Origin: an uncultured Muribaculaceae bacterium
Lineage (GTDB): Bacteria; Bacteroidota; Bacteroidia; Bacteroidales; Muribaculaceae
Direction of reading: 5' to 3'
Length of the DNA stretch: 64,000 bases
Assembly: GCA_910588035.1 (NCBI GenBank)
Contig: CAJUPY010000010.1
Coordinates: 1 to 64,000, forward strand
Below are positions 35,105 through 44,100 of this stretch, in pieces. Both the position numbers and the translations under genes were made by a program. Positions within the stretch are counted from its first letter, which is position 1; every line of letters starts with the position of its first letter. Under the pieces are notes generated by a model, which worked only from the letters and a program-made list of their open reading frames with translations, did not search any database and was not told where the DNA came from.

Positions 35105-35671
35105 TTATCGGAATGTTATTTTACAATCATCAAGAGAATCAATAATGGCGAGTGATTCCACATCATAGCCTTCGGCTCTGAGTGCGTCGCCACCACCTTG
35201 AAAACCTTTTTCAATGACAAAACACATGGCCTCGATCGTCGAGCCACTCTGGGCACACAGGTCGATTATGCCACGTGCGGCATTGCCATAGGCCAGAAAG
35301 TCGTCAACGAAAACAATGTGGTCATCTGAAGTAAGAAAATCAGATGAGATGCTGACAGTGTAGACGCGGTCTTTCGTGAATGAGTGAACGTCGCGCACAA
35401 GCATGTTTTCCATTGTCTTCGGAACTTTTTTCTTTACAAAAACCACCGGCAGCTGCATGACGTAGCCGAGCATGATGGCCGGGGCGATGCCGCTCGCCTC
35501 AATTGTGACGATTTTGTTGATCGGTTTACCGGCCAGTTTTTCAGCGAAACTTCTGGCAATATCCATCATCAGATTCGGATCGAGCTGGTGGTTCAGAAAA
35601 CTGTCGACTTTCAGAATGCCTCCGGGCAGTGATTTTCCGTCTTCAAGGATTCGTTTCTTGATAATGTTCAT
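35105..35671 (-). CDS. xpt: Xanthine phosphoribosyltransferase
   Basis: 188 aa. It salvages xanthine to XMP. Xpt landmarks: N-terminal LKVDSFLNHQLDP, IVTIEASGIAPA, FVKKKVPKTME and the PRPP loop VFVDDFLAYGNAARG (about 120-134). It has the usual length for the Xpt family. It lies between murF-alr (21 bases upstream) and queA, in one leftward run. Confidence 0.95.
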   Translation of the reverse strand: MNIIKKRILEDGKSLPGGILKVDSFLNHQLDPNLMMDIARSFAEKLAGKPINKIVTIEASGIAPAIMLGYVMQLPVVFVKKKVPKTMENMLVRDVHSFTKDRVYTVSISSDFLTSDDHIVFVDDFLAYGNAARGIIDLCAQSGSTIEAMCFVIEKGFQGGGDALRAEGYDVESLAIIDSLDDCKITFR

Positions 35672-35692
35672 AAAAATAGCTTAATGGGGCGT

Positions 35693-38014
35693 TTAATCTC
35701 TGTAATATACTCTTTTTACTCGTTCTGATATAGATACGATTATTTCATAGGGTATCGTTGACAGCGTGTCGGCCAATTCACAGACACTGACTGTGGGACC
35801 GAAAATCTCAACGCGGTCACCTACTTTGCATCCGGCCCCAGTCACATCTATCATGCATATGTCCATGCAGATATTTCCGACGGTCCGGCACCGGTGCCCG
35901 TTGACTATAAAAGAGGTGTTTCCGTTGCCGAGATGTCTGTCGATGCCATCGGCGTATCCGACAGGAACTGTGGCAATCTCGCGTTCTCCGGAAATGTGTC
36001 CCTTTCGACCGTAGCCAATAGTGTCGCCTTCGTGACGCTTGCTGACCGATATGACAGTAGAATAAAGCGATGCAACCGGTTTCAGCTCTTTTTCTGAACC
36101 GTCATTCAACACCGGATAGCCATAGAGGCCGATGCCGAGCCTGACCATTTCGTGCTGATATCCGGGATAGCGGAGTATACCTGCCGTGTTGAGAATGTGG
36201 GTGTTGAATCGGTAGTTGATGTTTTCCCGCAGATAACCCACATATTCATCAAACAGTCTGAGCTGCATCAGAGTGTAATCGTCCATGTCGAAGCAATCGG
36301 CTGTCGCGAGGTGGGAGAATGCAGAGCTGATTCTGAGGGTATCGGCGGATCGGAGTTCAGACACAAGACGCGGCAATTGTTCGCGGTTGAATCCGAGACG
36401 GTGCATTCCGGTGTCAAGTTTTATGTGAACAGGATAATGGTTGATGCCGGCGGCTTTGGCCCGTTCGCTTATGCTGTCGAGAATCTCAAAACTGTATATT
36501 TCCGGCTCAAGCCGATATTTGAACATGAGGCCATAGTTGTCTGATCGCGGATTCAGGACTATGATCGGAATGGAAATGCCTGCTTTTCTCAATTCGACCC
36601 CTTCGTCAATCACTGCGACTGCCACGGCGGCGGCACCCTGACATTGGAGTGTCTTTGCCAATTCAAGTGATCCGCACCCATATCCGGCGGCTTTCAACAT
36701 CACGACAATTCCGGTTTCAGGTTTGAGCTTGCTTCTGAAGAAATTGAAATTGCTGACGATATTGTCAAGATTTATCTCAAGTATGGTCTCGTGTTGTTTC
36801 TCTTCAAGCATCGAGACCGCTTCGTCCATGCAGCTTGCCGGAGTGCCTTTGATCAAGATTATTTCATCGGCGAAGTCGTCTGTGGTGAAACGACGCTTGA
36901 ATTCTGAACCTGATGCCACCGTAATGATGCGGCTCACCCCATATTCTTGAGCTACTGACGGCAGCATTTCAGAGATGTTTTTGTTTTCATCGGCCAGAAC
37001 AAGTGTCAGAGTCTGACCGAATCCGGCTCTGCGTCTGGCGAAGTCAAGCGCAAGTTCAAGCGACGGAATGTCGTTTGTAAACCGGTCGTGGAGCAATTGG
37101 CAGCCGTTTACTCCGTTGAGCAGGCTGATACGTGTCGGAACGCGCTGGAACCGCATGGTTGCCGACATGTTGGCGCCGGGGTTTATAAGTCGCGAGGCAG
37201 TGGCTGCAAGTTTGGCCATGCGTTTCGAGAAATTGTCAAATCCGTCGGGAACATTGCAGTCACAATCTCTGCAGTCAATAATTTTCGATTCCGGGAACTC
37301 GTTCAATGCCTCAAAGACATTGCTGTCGGTTTCATTGCCGGTGCACACTATGAGTTGTCTGACATTGTCAAACAATTTCAGTTTCTCGTCAATTTTTTCC
37401 CTGCGTGAGCTGAATCCGTCATCGTGTTCGCCTGTTATGTCGGTCAGAATGCCGATGTCGGGTCTTAGCATCTGCTCTATTGATTTCATTTCACCGCAGT
37501 GGGAGATGCCACATTCGATCACGGCAAAGGGAGCATCTTCAGGAATAGATAAAATTGACAGAGCCACACCGATCTGAGAATTATAGCTGCGGGGACTGCG
37601 TGAGAGGTTTCCGTCCATGATCGTGTTTATCCATTCTTTTACGGTGGTTTTACCACGGCTTCCTGTAATGGCTACAATCGGCATTCTTAGTCTCGATCTG
37701 TAGTCTGACGCTATGGTCTGGAGTGCGGACAGAACATCGTCGACCACATAGAAACGGGCATCTTCGAAGCCTTCGGGGCGGTGGCTGACGACAAAGTTTC
37801 TGACCCCGGCTTCATAAAGTGCGCCTATGTACCGGTGGCCGTCGTTGTTGGGTGTCGTCATAGCGAAAAACAGGGTGTTTGCAGGGTCGGTGACCGACCG
37901 GCTGTCTATTTCAAACCGTGTTATCGTTCTGTTGCCGGTCAGAGGCATAGACGATTCATCGACAGAAAGTATCGTGGAGAGCCGGTGTATGTCGTAGGGG
38001 GCGGATAGTGTCAT
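35693..38014 (-). CDS. murF-alr: Bifunctional MurF ligase / alanine racemase
   Basis: 773 aa fusion that couples D-alanine supply to murein precursor synthesis. The MurF part (about residues 1-400) has the P-loop GSRGKTTVKEW (about 117-127) and the FAVIECGISHCGEM/DITGEHDDGF segments. The alanine racemase part (about 405-773) has the PLP lysine in VVMLKAAGYGCGS, and the Tyr acid/base lies in ATVPVGYADG. The fusion is typical of Bacteroidota. The start overlaps the GSCFA gene end by 4 bases. Confidence 0.93.
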   Translation of the reverse strand: MTLSAPYDIHRLSTILSVDESSMPLTGNRTITRFEIDSRSVTDPANTLFFAMTTPNNDGHRYIGALYEAGVRNFVVSHRPEGFEDARFYVVDDVLSALQTIASDYRSRLRMPIVAITGSRGKTTVKEWINTIMDGNLSRSPRSYNSQIGVALSILSIPEDAPFAVIECGISHCGEMKSIEQMLRPDIGILTDITGEHDDGFSSRREKIDEKLKLFDNVRQLIVCTGNETDSNVFEALNEFPESKIIDCRDCDCNVPDGFDNFSKRMAKLAATASRLINPGANMSATMRFQRVPTRISLLNGVNGCQLLHDRFTNDIPSLELALDFARRRAGFGQTLTLVLADENKNISEMLPSVAQEYGVSRIITVASGSEFKRRFTTDDFADEIILIKGTPASCMDEAVSMLEEKQHETILEINLDNIVSNFNFFRSKLKPETGIVVMLKAAGYGCGSLELAKTLQCQGAAAVAVAVIDEGVELRKAGISIPIIVLNPRSDNYGLMFKYRLEPEIYSFEILDSISERAKAAGINHYPVHIKLDTGMHRLGFNREQLPRLVSELRSADTLRISSAFSHLATADCFDMDDYTLMQLRLFDEYVGYLRENINYRFNTHILNTAGILRYPGYQHEMVRLGIGLYGYPVLNDGSEKELKPVASLYSTVISVSKRHEGDTIGYGRKGHISGEREIATVPVGYADGIDRHLGNGNTSFIVNGHRCRTVGNICMDICMIDVTGAGCKVGDRVEIFGPTVSVCELADTLSTIPYEIIVSISERVKRVYYRD

Positions 38015-38982
38015 TGTCTGAATTTTTCAATTGTTGCGGCAACTTCGCCACATTTTGAAATCAATTCTGCGGCAAGGCTGTCGGTTGACTGTTTAAATTC
38101 GTTTATTGCCTCGATGTTATCGGTCATGAATCTGTGAGATAACCGCGAGGTGAGTTTCAAACATTGTTTTTCAAATTTTTGTGTGGCTTCGTCATAGAAC
38201 GACTTTGAGAATATCTCATAGATATAATCGACAGCAGTCTCTGACGGATGTATCATGTCTGGCGCATAAAATCTGTAATCTCTTAGGTCGTCGAGCAATA
38301 TCTCATAGGCGGGAAAATAGACGGTGCGGTCACTGAAACGTTTGACAAGGCGGTCTGCGGCGGTGAGCAAAACGGCTTTGTCGAGATTTGATTCATGCAA
38401 CCCGTAGGCTTTGTAGCGTATGGGACTTATCGTGAAGATTATGTTCAGATTTCTGTTGAGGCTGTGTAGTTCTTCTATCAGCATGCTCCAGTCGCGGCAG
38501 ATGTCATCGGCTTCAAGATTTACGGTCTCGAACATTCCGGCCGGAAGTTTGTGGCAGTTGCAGACAACCGACTGTGTGGGGACATATCGGTAAGTCCGCG
38601 CCGTTCCCCATGTCACAATCAGAGCGGAAGCATTTTTAAGATACTCTCGGGTAAGATCGGCTGAGGTGTTGACACGGCTGATGACGTCATCACGGTCGCA
38701 TGATGAAAATGAAGAATGATGGTCCATTGAGTGATAGAGACCATCATGGAAAACCAGATCACTGCCATTGGTGTGTTTGCCCTCGATCGAATTGCGTATT
38801 GTCCGCGATATGCTAAGTGGATTGTAAATTGTTCCTGACGGATTGACAAGGACGTCAAACAGACCGCGTTCCATGCGCCGGCCAATGTTTCCGGTAAAAC
38901 AAGATCCGGTCATGACCACTGGGTGACGATGGTCAATTCTGATGTCGGTTGTGATCGGTCTGACTGGTGTCCTGAAATCCAT
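38011..38982 (-). CDS. GSCFA domain-containing protein
   Basis: 323 aa. It shows the family motif GSCFTGNIG (about residues 26-34), then SGTIYNPLS, TWGTARTYRY and a catalytic-like DMIHPSETAVDYI. GSCFA proteins are SGNH/GDSL-hydrolase-like and are often next to envelope biosynthesis genes in Bacteroidota; their substrate is unknown. It overlaps murF-alr by 4 bases and lies 11 bases after the PorE-like gene. A role in wall or polysaccharide modification is inference from this context. Confidence 0.88.
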   Translation of the reverse strand: MDFRTPVRPITTDIRIDHRHPVVMTGSCFTGNIGRRMERGLFDVLVNPSGTIYNPLSISRTIRNSIEGKHTNGSDLVFHDGLYHSMDHHSSFSSCDRDDVISRVNTSADLTREYLKNASALIVTWGTARTYRYVPTQSVVCNCHKLPAGMFETVNLEADDICRDWSMLIEELHSLNRNLNIIFTISPIRYKAYGLHESNLDKAVLLTAADRLVKRFSDRTVYFPAYEILLDDLRDYRFYAPDMIHPSETAVDYIYEIFSKSFYDEATQKFEKQCLKLTSRLSHRFMTDNIEAINEFKQSTDSLAAELISKCGEVAATIEKFRQ

Positions 38983-38993
38983 CGCAATTAGTT

Positions 38994-40964
38994 TTAGAAC
39001 ATTTGATAGTCAATTGAAAGAACCTGGAACTCGGTGCGCCGGTTGATCTGATCGGCGGTGTCACGGTCTGTTTCAGATAGGGTCTCGATTAATTCGGGCG
39101 TGAGTTCGGTCCCTTCGGCGAACTGAGGATAGAGTCTCGCAAGTTTCTTTGTGATTACTTTCGGTCTTGATTTTCCGTATCCCTGCGCTTGAAGACGATC
39201 TGAAGATATGCCTGCTGCAATGAGATAGTCGATTACCGATTTTGCCCGTCGTTGCGACAGGTCTATATTATATTTCTCGCTGCCGTGCCGGTCGGTGTGA
39301 GATGCCATCTCTATTGTTATGTTAGGATTATCTCTCATGATCTGAACCATTTCGTCGAGTGCGGTTTTTGATTCAGGTCTCAGCGTCGCCTTGTCATAGT
39401 CGTAGAAAATATTGTCGATGACCACAGGTTTGTTTATTGAGGCGAGAATGAAGTCGACACCATATTCGGCATCTTCTTCGGCTGTGTCACTTGTAAATTC
39501 CTGCTTTGCGTTCAGATAGCCTTTGGCACCTGCGAGCATGACGTAACTTACGCCACGTTGCAATGGAAATTTAAATGAACCGTCGCTTCGGGCGACTTCT
39601 TTCTGATTGGAACCGTCATTGCCGACAATTCTGATCACGGCGTTTGGAACCGGTTCTTCATCTTTGTCAAGGACCCAGCCTGAGATCATGATTTTCAGAT
39701 CGGGCAGTTCAAACGAATAGATGTGATCATAGCCTCTTCCGTCACCACGATTTGAGCTGAAAAAACCGTTTTCGCCACCTGCGAACGTTATTCCGAAGTC
39801 GTCGGCCGGAGAGTTGATGGGTTGACCCATGTTGACTACGCTCCAACCTCCTGAAGGGGTGAGAGTTGCCTTGAACAGGTCGAGACCACCGAATCCGGGG
39901 TGACCGTCAGAGGCAAAATAGATCACGCTGTCGGTTCTGACGTATGGGAACATTTCATCACCATCGGTGTTGATGAACTCGCCGAGGTTTTCAAGAGTGC
40001 CGGCACGTTCTTTAAGGTTGATGCGCCACAGGTCTTTGCCGCCTGACCCACCGGGCATGTCTGATGAGAAATAGAGCCATATGCCGTCGGGTGACACTGC
40101 GGGGTGGCCGTAGCTCGAGATTGTGTCGGCAGTGATCTCAAATTTGACCGGCGCGCTCCATTGGGCGTCTGTCCGTTGTGAGGTGTAGATCTCTACACCG
40201 GTGTTGGCGTTAGGTTCCCTGCGTGCTTTAGTGAGATACATTGTTGATCCGTCAGGCGAAAACGAGACTATGCCTTCGTCGAGTTCGCTGTTGAGCTCAC
40301 CTTCGACCGGTTCGGGACGTTGCCATTCGCCACGTTCATTTTTTTTTGCAACATAGATGTCTCCCTTTTTCATTCCGGTTATCTCGCTTTTTTTATCACC
40401 TTTGGCTTTTTCAGTGGTTGAGGTGAAATAGAGCTGATCGGCGGTTTTGTCGAGGAACATAGGCGCGAAGTCGGAACGGCGGGAGTTGAACAGACGCGCA
40501 TTTTTGACAACGTAGCGCGTCGGGTTTCCTTTGGCGGCAAGAGCGAGGCGGCAACCTGCGATTCCGTTGTCGGCATAGTCAGACTTCGGATTGACCGCAA
40601 GATAATCTTCATAGGCTTTGATCGCCTGTGCATATTTGCCTTCAGCCTGCAACGATTTGCCTAAGAGCAGAAGCGTGGAGGAGTCGGGATACTCATATCT
40701 GATTGCGTTCTGGAAGGCGGCCGAAGCGCGTGCGCTCATGTTGAGTTTGTCATAACAGAGTCCCATTTTGTAAGCCACCATGCCCCGTTGTGGGCGTTCC
40801 TCACGTTTGGTCAGTTTGTTGTAGATCTTTCGATATGTTTTAGAAGCTTCAAAATATTCGCCACGTTCAAGCTGTTCGTCGGCAGTGGCAAGTTTTGCGC
40901 CACCACAGCCGGCCAACAATACCAACATTGTAAGTGTGACAGAGAGAAATAGAATTCGATTCAT
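38994..40964 (-). CDS. PorE-like OmpA-family lipoprotein (TPR, beta-propeller, CRD, OmpA)
   Basis: 656 aa. It has a lipoprotein signal (LTMLVLLAGCGG, Cys about 20), TPR-like repeats (about 28-140), a WD40/PD40 beta-propeller (about 165-435, with repeated SPDG blocks such as VSFSPDGSTMYL), a carboxypeptidase-regulatory-like domain (about 445-525) and an OmpA_C peptidoglycan-binding domain (about 530-656). This order matches PorE of the type IX secretion system, but without other Por genes here that role is not shown. It may simply anchor the outer membrane to the wall. Confidence 0.82.
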   Translation of the reverse strand: MNRILFLSVTLTMLVLLAGCGGAKLATADEQLERGEYFEASKTYRKIYNKLTKREERPQRGMVAYKMGLCYDKLNMSARASAAFQNAIRYEYPDSSTLLLLGKSLQAEGKYAQAIKAYEDYLAVNPKSDYADNGIAGCRLALAAKGNPTRYVVKNARLFNSRRSDFAPMFLDKTADQLYFTSTTEKAKGDKKSEITGMKKGDIYVAKKNERGEWQRPEPVEGELNSELDEGIVSFSPDGSTMYLTKARREPNANTGVEIYTSQRTDAQWSAPVKFEITADTISSYGHPAVSPDGIWLYFSSDMPGGSGGKDLWRINLKERAGTLENLGEFINTDGDEMFPYVRTDSVIYFASDGHPGFGGLDLFKATLTPSGGWSVVNMGQPINSPADDFGITFAGGENGFFSSNRGDGRGYDHIYSFELPDLKIMISGWVLDKDEEPVPNAVIRIVGNDGSNQKEVARSDGSFKFPLQRGVSYVMLAGAKGYLNAKQEFTSDTAEEDAEYGVDFILASINKPVVIDNIFYDYDKATLRPESKTALDEMVQIMRDNPNITIEMASHTDRHGSEKYNIDLSQRRAKSVIDYLIAAGISSDRLQAQGYGKSRPKVITKKLARLYPQFAEGTELTPELIETLSETDRDTADQINRRTEFQVLSIDYQMF

Positions 40965-41112
40965 CAGAAAAAGGGTTTTTAATGTGACAAAATTACAGAA
41001 AAAAACGCTTTGTCAGATCCCCTCGTGTGATTTTTTAAGCATTTATCGGAGGTGGACAGGCAAAAAGAATATGTCACTGAGATTATAACGTATTTCAATA
41101 AAATAAATTGTC

Positions 41113-41160
41113 ATAAAAAAACAGGCTTACGCAATATGATGACTATTGCATAAGCCTGTT
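41113..41160 (-). terminator. Terminator of the alpha-2-macroglobulin gene
   Basis: Stem AACAGGCTTACGCAATA (41120-41136)/TATTGCATAAGCCTGTT (41144-41160) with one mismatch, followed on the minus strand by TTTTTT. Confidence 0.8.
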
Positions 41161-41174
41161 CTTGGGTCGTGAAT

Positions 41175-44100
41175 TCAATGTCTGCTTTCGAGGGTCATTC
41201 CTGAAGAGTGGGCTGTGTATTGTGGAGCGTATTGGCTTTGAATAGTCGCGAGCCCCGAGCTGAATACACCGTTCTGGGTGACTGTAAACTCCTGTTCAAG
41301 TATGTACGTTCCCTTTGGCAGGTAGTTGATGAAGATCGAAGAATGATCATTAAGCGTTTCTCGGTAGAAACAGAGATTCTGACTGAAAATTCGTGCGGGA
41401 AGCTGGTTGACAGGTTCGAGACATGCCGGGCGGTTATCGATAATGGCGACATAAGACATCTCGACATCGGCTTTGACCGTAAGCATGGTCTTGACCACGT
41501 CACCGACGGCAAATGTATTGGTCTCTTCCCATGATTCACCTTGAGGTGTCAGACGTCTGACCAGGAACCGTTTTGAGATTGACAGACCGTCGACAGAAGC
41601 CTGTTCGACCAGCGACATCGTACGGTCTGACGAGGTGTAGACAGCACCGTAGGCGGGTGTGTCAGACACCTTGTCGACAGTGACGTTGATGTTGCCGTGA
41701 TTCACAGTGGAAATGTCTGCACGCATATAGCTTGAAATGCGCTCAAAATTGTCGGGTTCAATTATTTCATTGTTGACACGCACTATGCAGCGGGGCGATT
41801 CAGATGCTGTCCAGCGCGTTCCGGTTGACAGAATCGAGGCAATGGCCATGCTTGTGGTTGTTGACGAGCCCCAGTTCTGGCGGCTTTTTTCAAGAATTAG
41901 CCATTGGCGAATCTTATCTATGGCCGGCGATTTGCGTTCGCAGCAGGCATATGCGTCAAGAATCAGAGAGGTTGTCGCAACGGCTCCCGGGGTCCACCAT
42001 GATGATGAATCGAGGTTGTCCCACCACATTCCGCGTTCGGGCGTGGAGGTCGCAAACTCGTCGAGAGACCTGAGTATGGTCAGGGCTGTCGAGTGATAGC
42101 CGTTGGCTTCGAGAATCTGTGCTGCTATCGCTTTGCTTCCGAGCGGAAATGATTTCCATGACGATATGATTTCCTGCACCGTGTTGGCCGATACTCTCGC
42201 CGCGGCAGTGGGCTGACGCAATCCGGGGTAGAGAGTGCGCAGATAGGTGTAGAGCATGTCTGGCCGGGCATGTCCGCGTGAGTTTTTGCGTTTCGCCACC
42301 TGAATGTCGAGATATTTGATCGCATTGGCGGTCATGGAATTCAGACGGCTGTTTTTGGGGAGGAAACCGAGCCGGTCAAGCAATCCGTTCATCAACAGAA
42401 CGTTTTCGGTGGCCCATTCCGATGCCTCATCGCCGTAGTCGGTCCATGCCCAACCGCCACCGTTGCGCTGAAGGCGACCGAGAACCTGAATAGCTGCTGC
42501 ATATGTCTGGTCAATCTCCTTGCGGTCGAAAAGCAGGGCCAGCCGTGTCATGCGCTGTGTGTCGTTCATCGCATCGACCACCCACGGCGTGGCATTGAGC
42601 AACGCCACCTTCAGGTCGGCATTACGTTGAAGCATTGACACGAGTGTCGAGTCTGAACGGTCAGACATTAGCCATGTCTTGAGGGCGTTGCCTATTTCCG
42701 GATTGCTTTTGATTATGCCGTCGGCGACAGCGGCAGAGAAAATGGCTGCTGCTGCCTCGTTGGCTGTGGTGAAGTTGCGGTCGGCGACCAATCCGGGAAG
42801 TGCTGTCACAACTTCCCACACGGCATTTTGGCAGAATTGGAGTGTCACATCGCTATGTTCACCTACAGGCACTTCAAGGGACAGTGATGTTGTGTCGGGC
42901 GACATGAAGAACGGGTATGTCTCGATGACACGCTCGCTTGCCGGCATCACGGCTATTGCAGAAAGCTCGCCGTCGGAATGGCTGTCGGTCGATGCCTTGA
43001 CCTTTACAGCCAGAGAGGAGGCATTTGACGGAACGGTCAGTTTCACTGCTATGACCTTTGATGATTTCGGCGCGAGCGACAAAGTGTCCTCAGCCATAAC
43101 CAACGGAGTGTTGTCGTTCATGTCGTTTACTTCAAACCGGGTAATTACGGAGTCAACCGCATTGTCGGTGTTGTTCATGACCGTGGCTTGAATCACCGCG
43201 GTGTCGTTCTGACGTAGAAACCGCGGTATGTTTCCTTGCACCATAAGCGGATGAGAGGCGATGACCGACCGTGACAATGACGCATTGTGCATGTTGGCAT
43301 CGTAGGCTGTGGCATTGAGAAGCCAGGTTGTAGAGGCGTCGGGGTAGGTGAAAGAGAACGTCAGATTTCCGCTGTCGTCAGTGGTGAGCATCGGTTGGAA
43401 GATAGCGAGCGGAATTTCCGAGGGTCTGTATTCAGGTTTGTCAGAACGAGGGGAGGGTGCTGCTGAACCGGCGTCAGCTTCCTCGCTGTCGGCTACGGCC
43501 TCGCTTTCGACTTTCGCTTCGCCAAGTGTTCCATTGGCCGCAGCTTTCATCATTACAGGAGCGGCTAAATCGTAGGCCATTTCCTCGACTACAACGTCTT
43601 CAGACAAGGTGGTGGCTGAATGATAATTGAGGCCTCTGATTCTAAGATTGCCTCCGCCTGTCCAATTGAGACCGTAGAGTTCAAATGACGGCATCTGGTT
43701 GAATTGGGGAACATTGACCCACTTGCCGCTGATATGATTGTTGCGTGAGCCGAAATTGCTGGTGTTCAAGCCTACGCCATAGTTGCCTGTAAGTCTGAAC
43801 GAGGGTGCGGAATGTTGGAGAATGTCATTTATCGATTGAGAGAACATGTTGAGCATCACCGCGCTCCTGATGCCGTTTCCGGCCGGATATCTTGTGGTGA
43901 ATGTCCATGTCTCGGTTTCGTTGGGTGTAACTTTGTTGCGGAAACTGCCTATTGAGAAATTCAATTTCTCGCGTGCGGCCGGGGTTGTCACGCTGATTCG
44001 TGTCGTCACGTTCTGAAGATTATTCACAGACACAAGATCGATCGATGCTGTGGTGACAGAATCGGGCAGCGTGAGATCAATCTTGCTGAGACCTCTCTTT

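Noticed and set aside
38994..40964. Proof of a type IX secretion system
   Set aside because: Only a PorE-like architecture and a GldB-like protein are seen; no porK/L/M/N/sov or CTD cargo is in the window.
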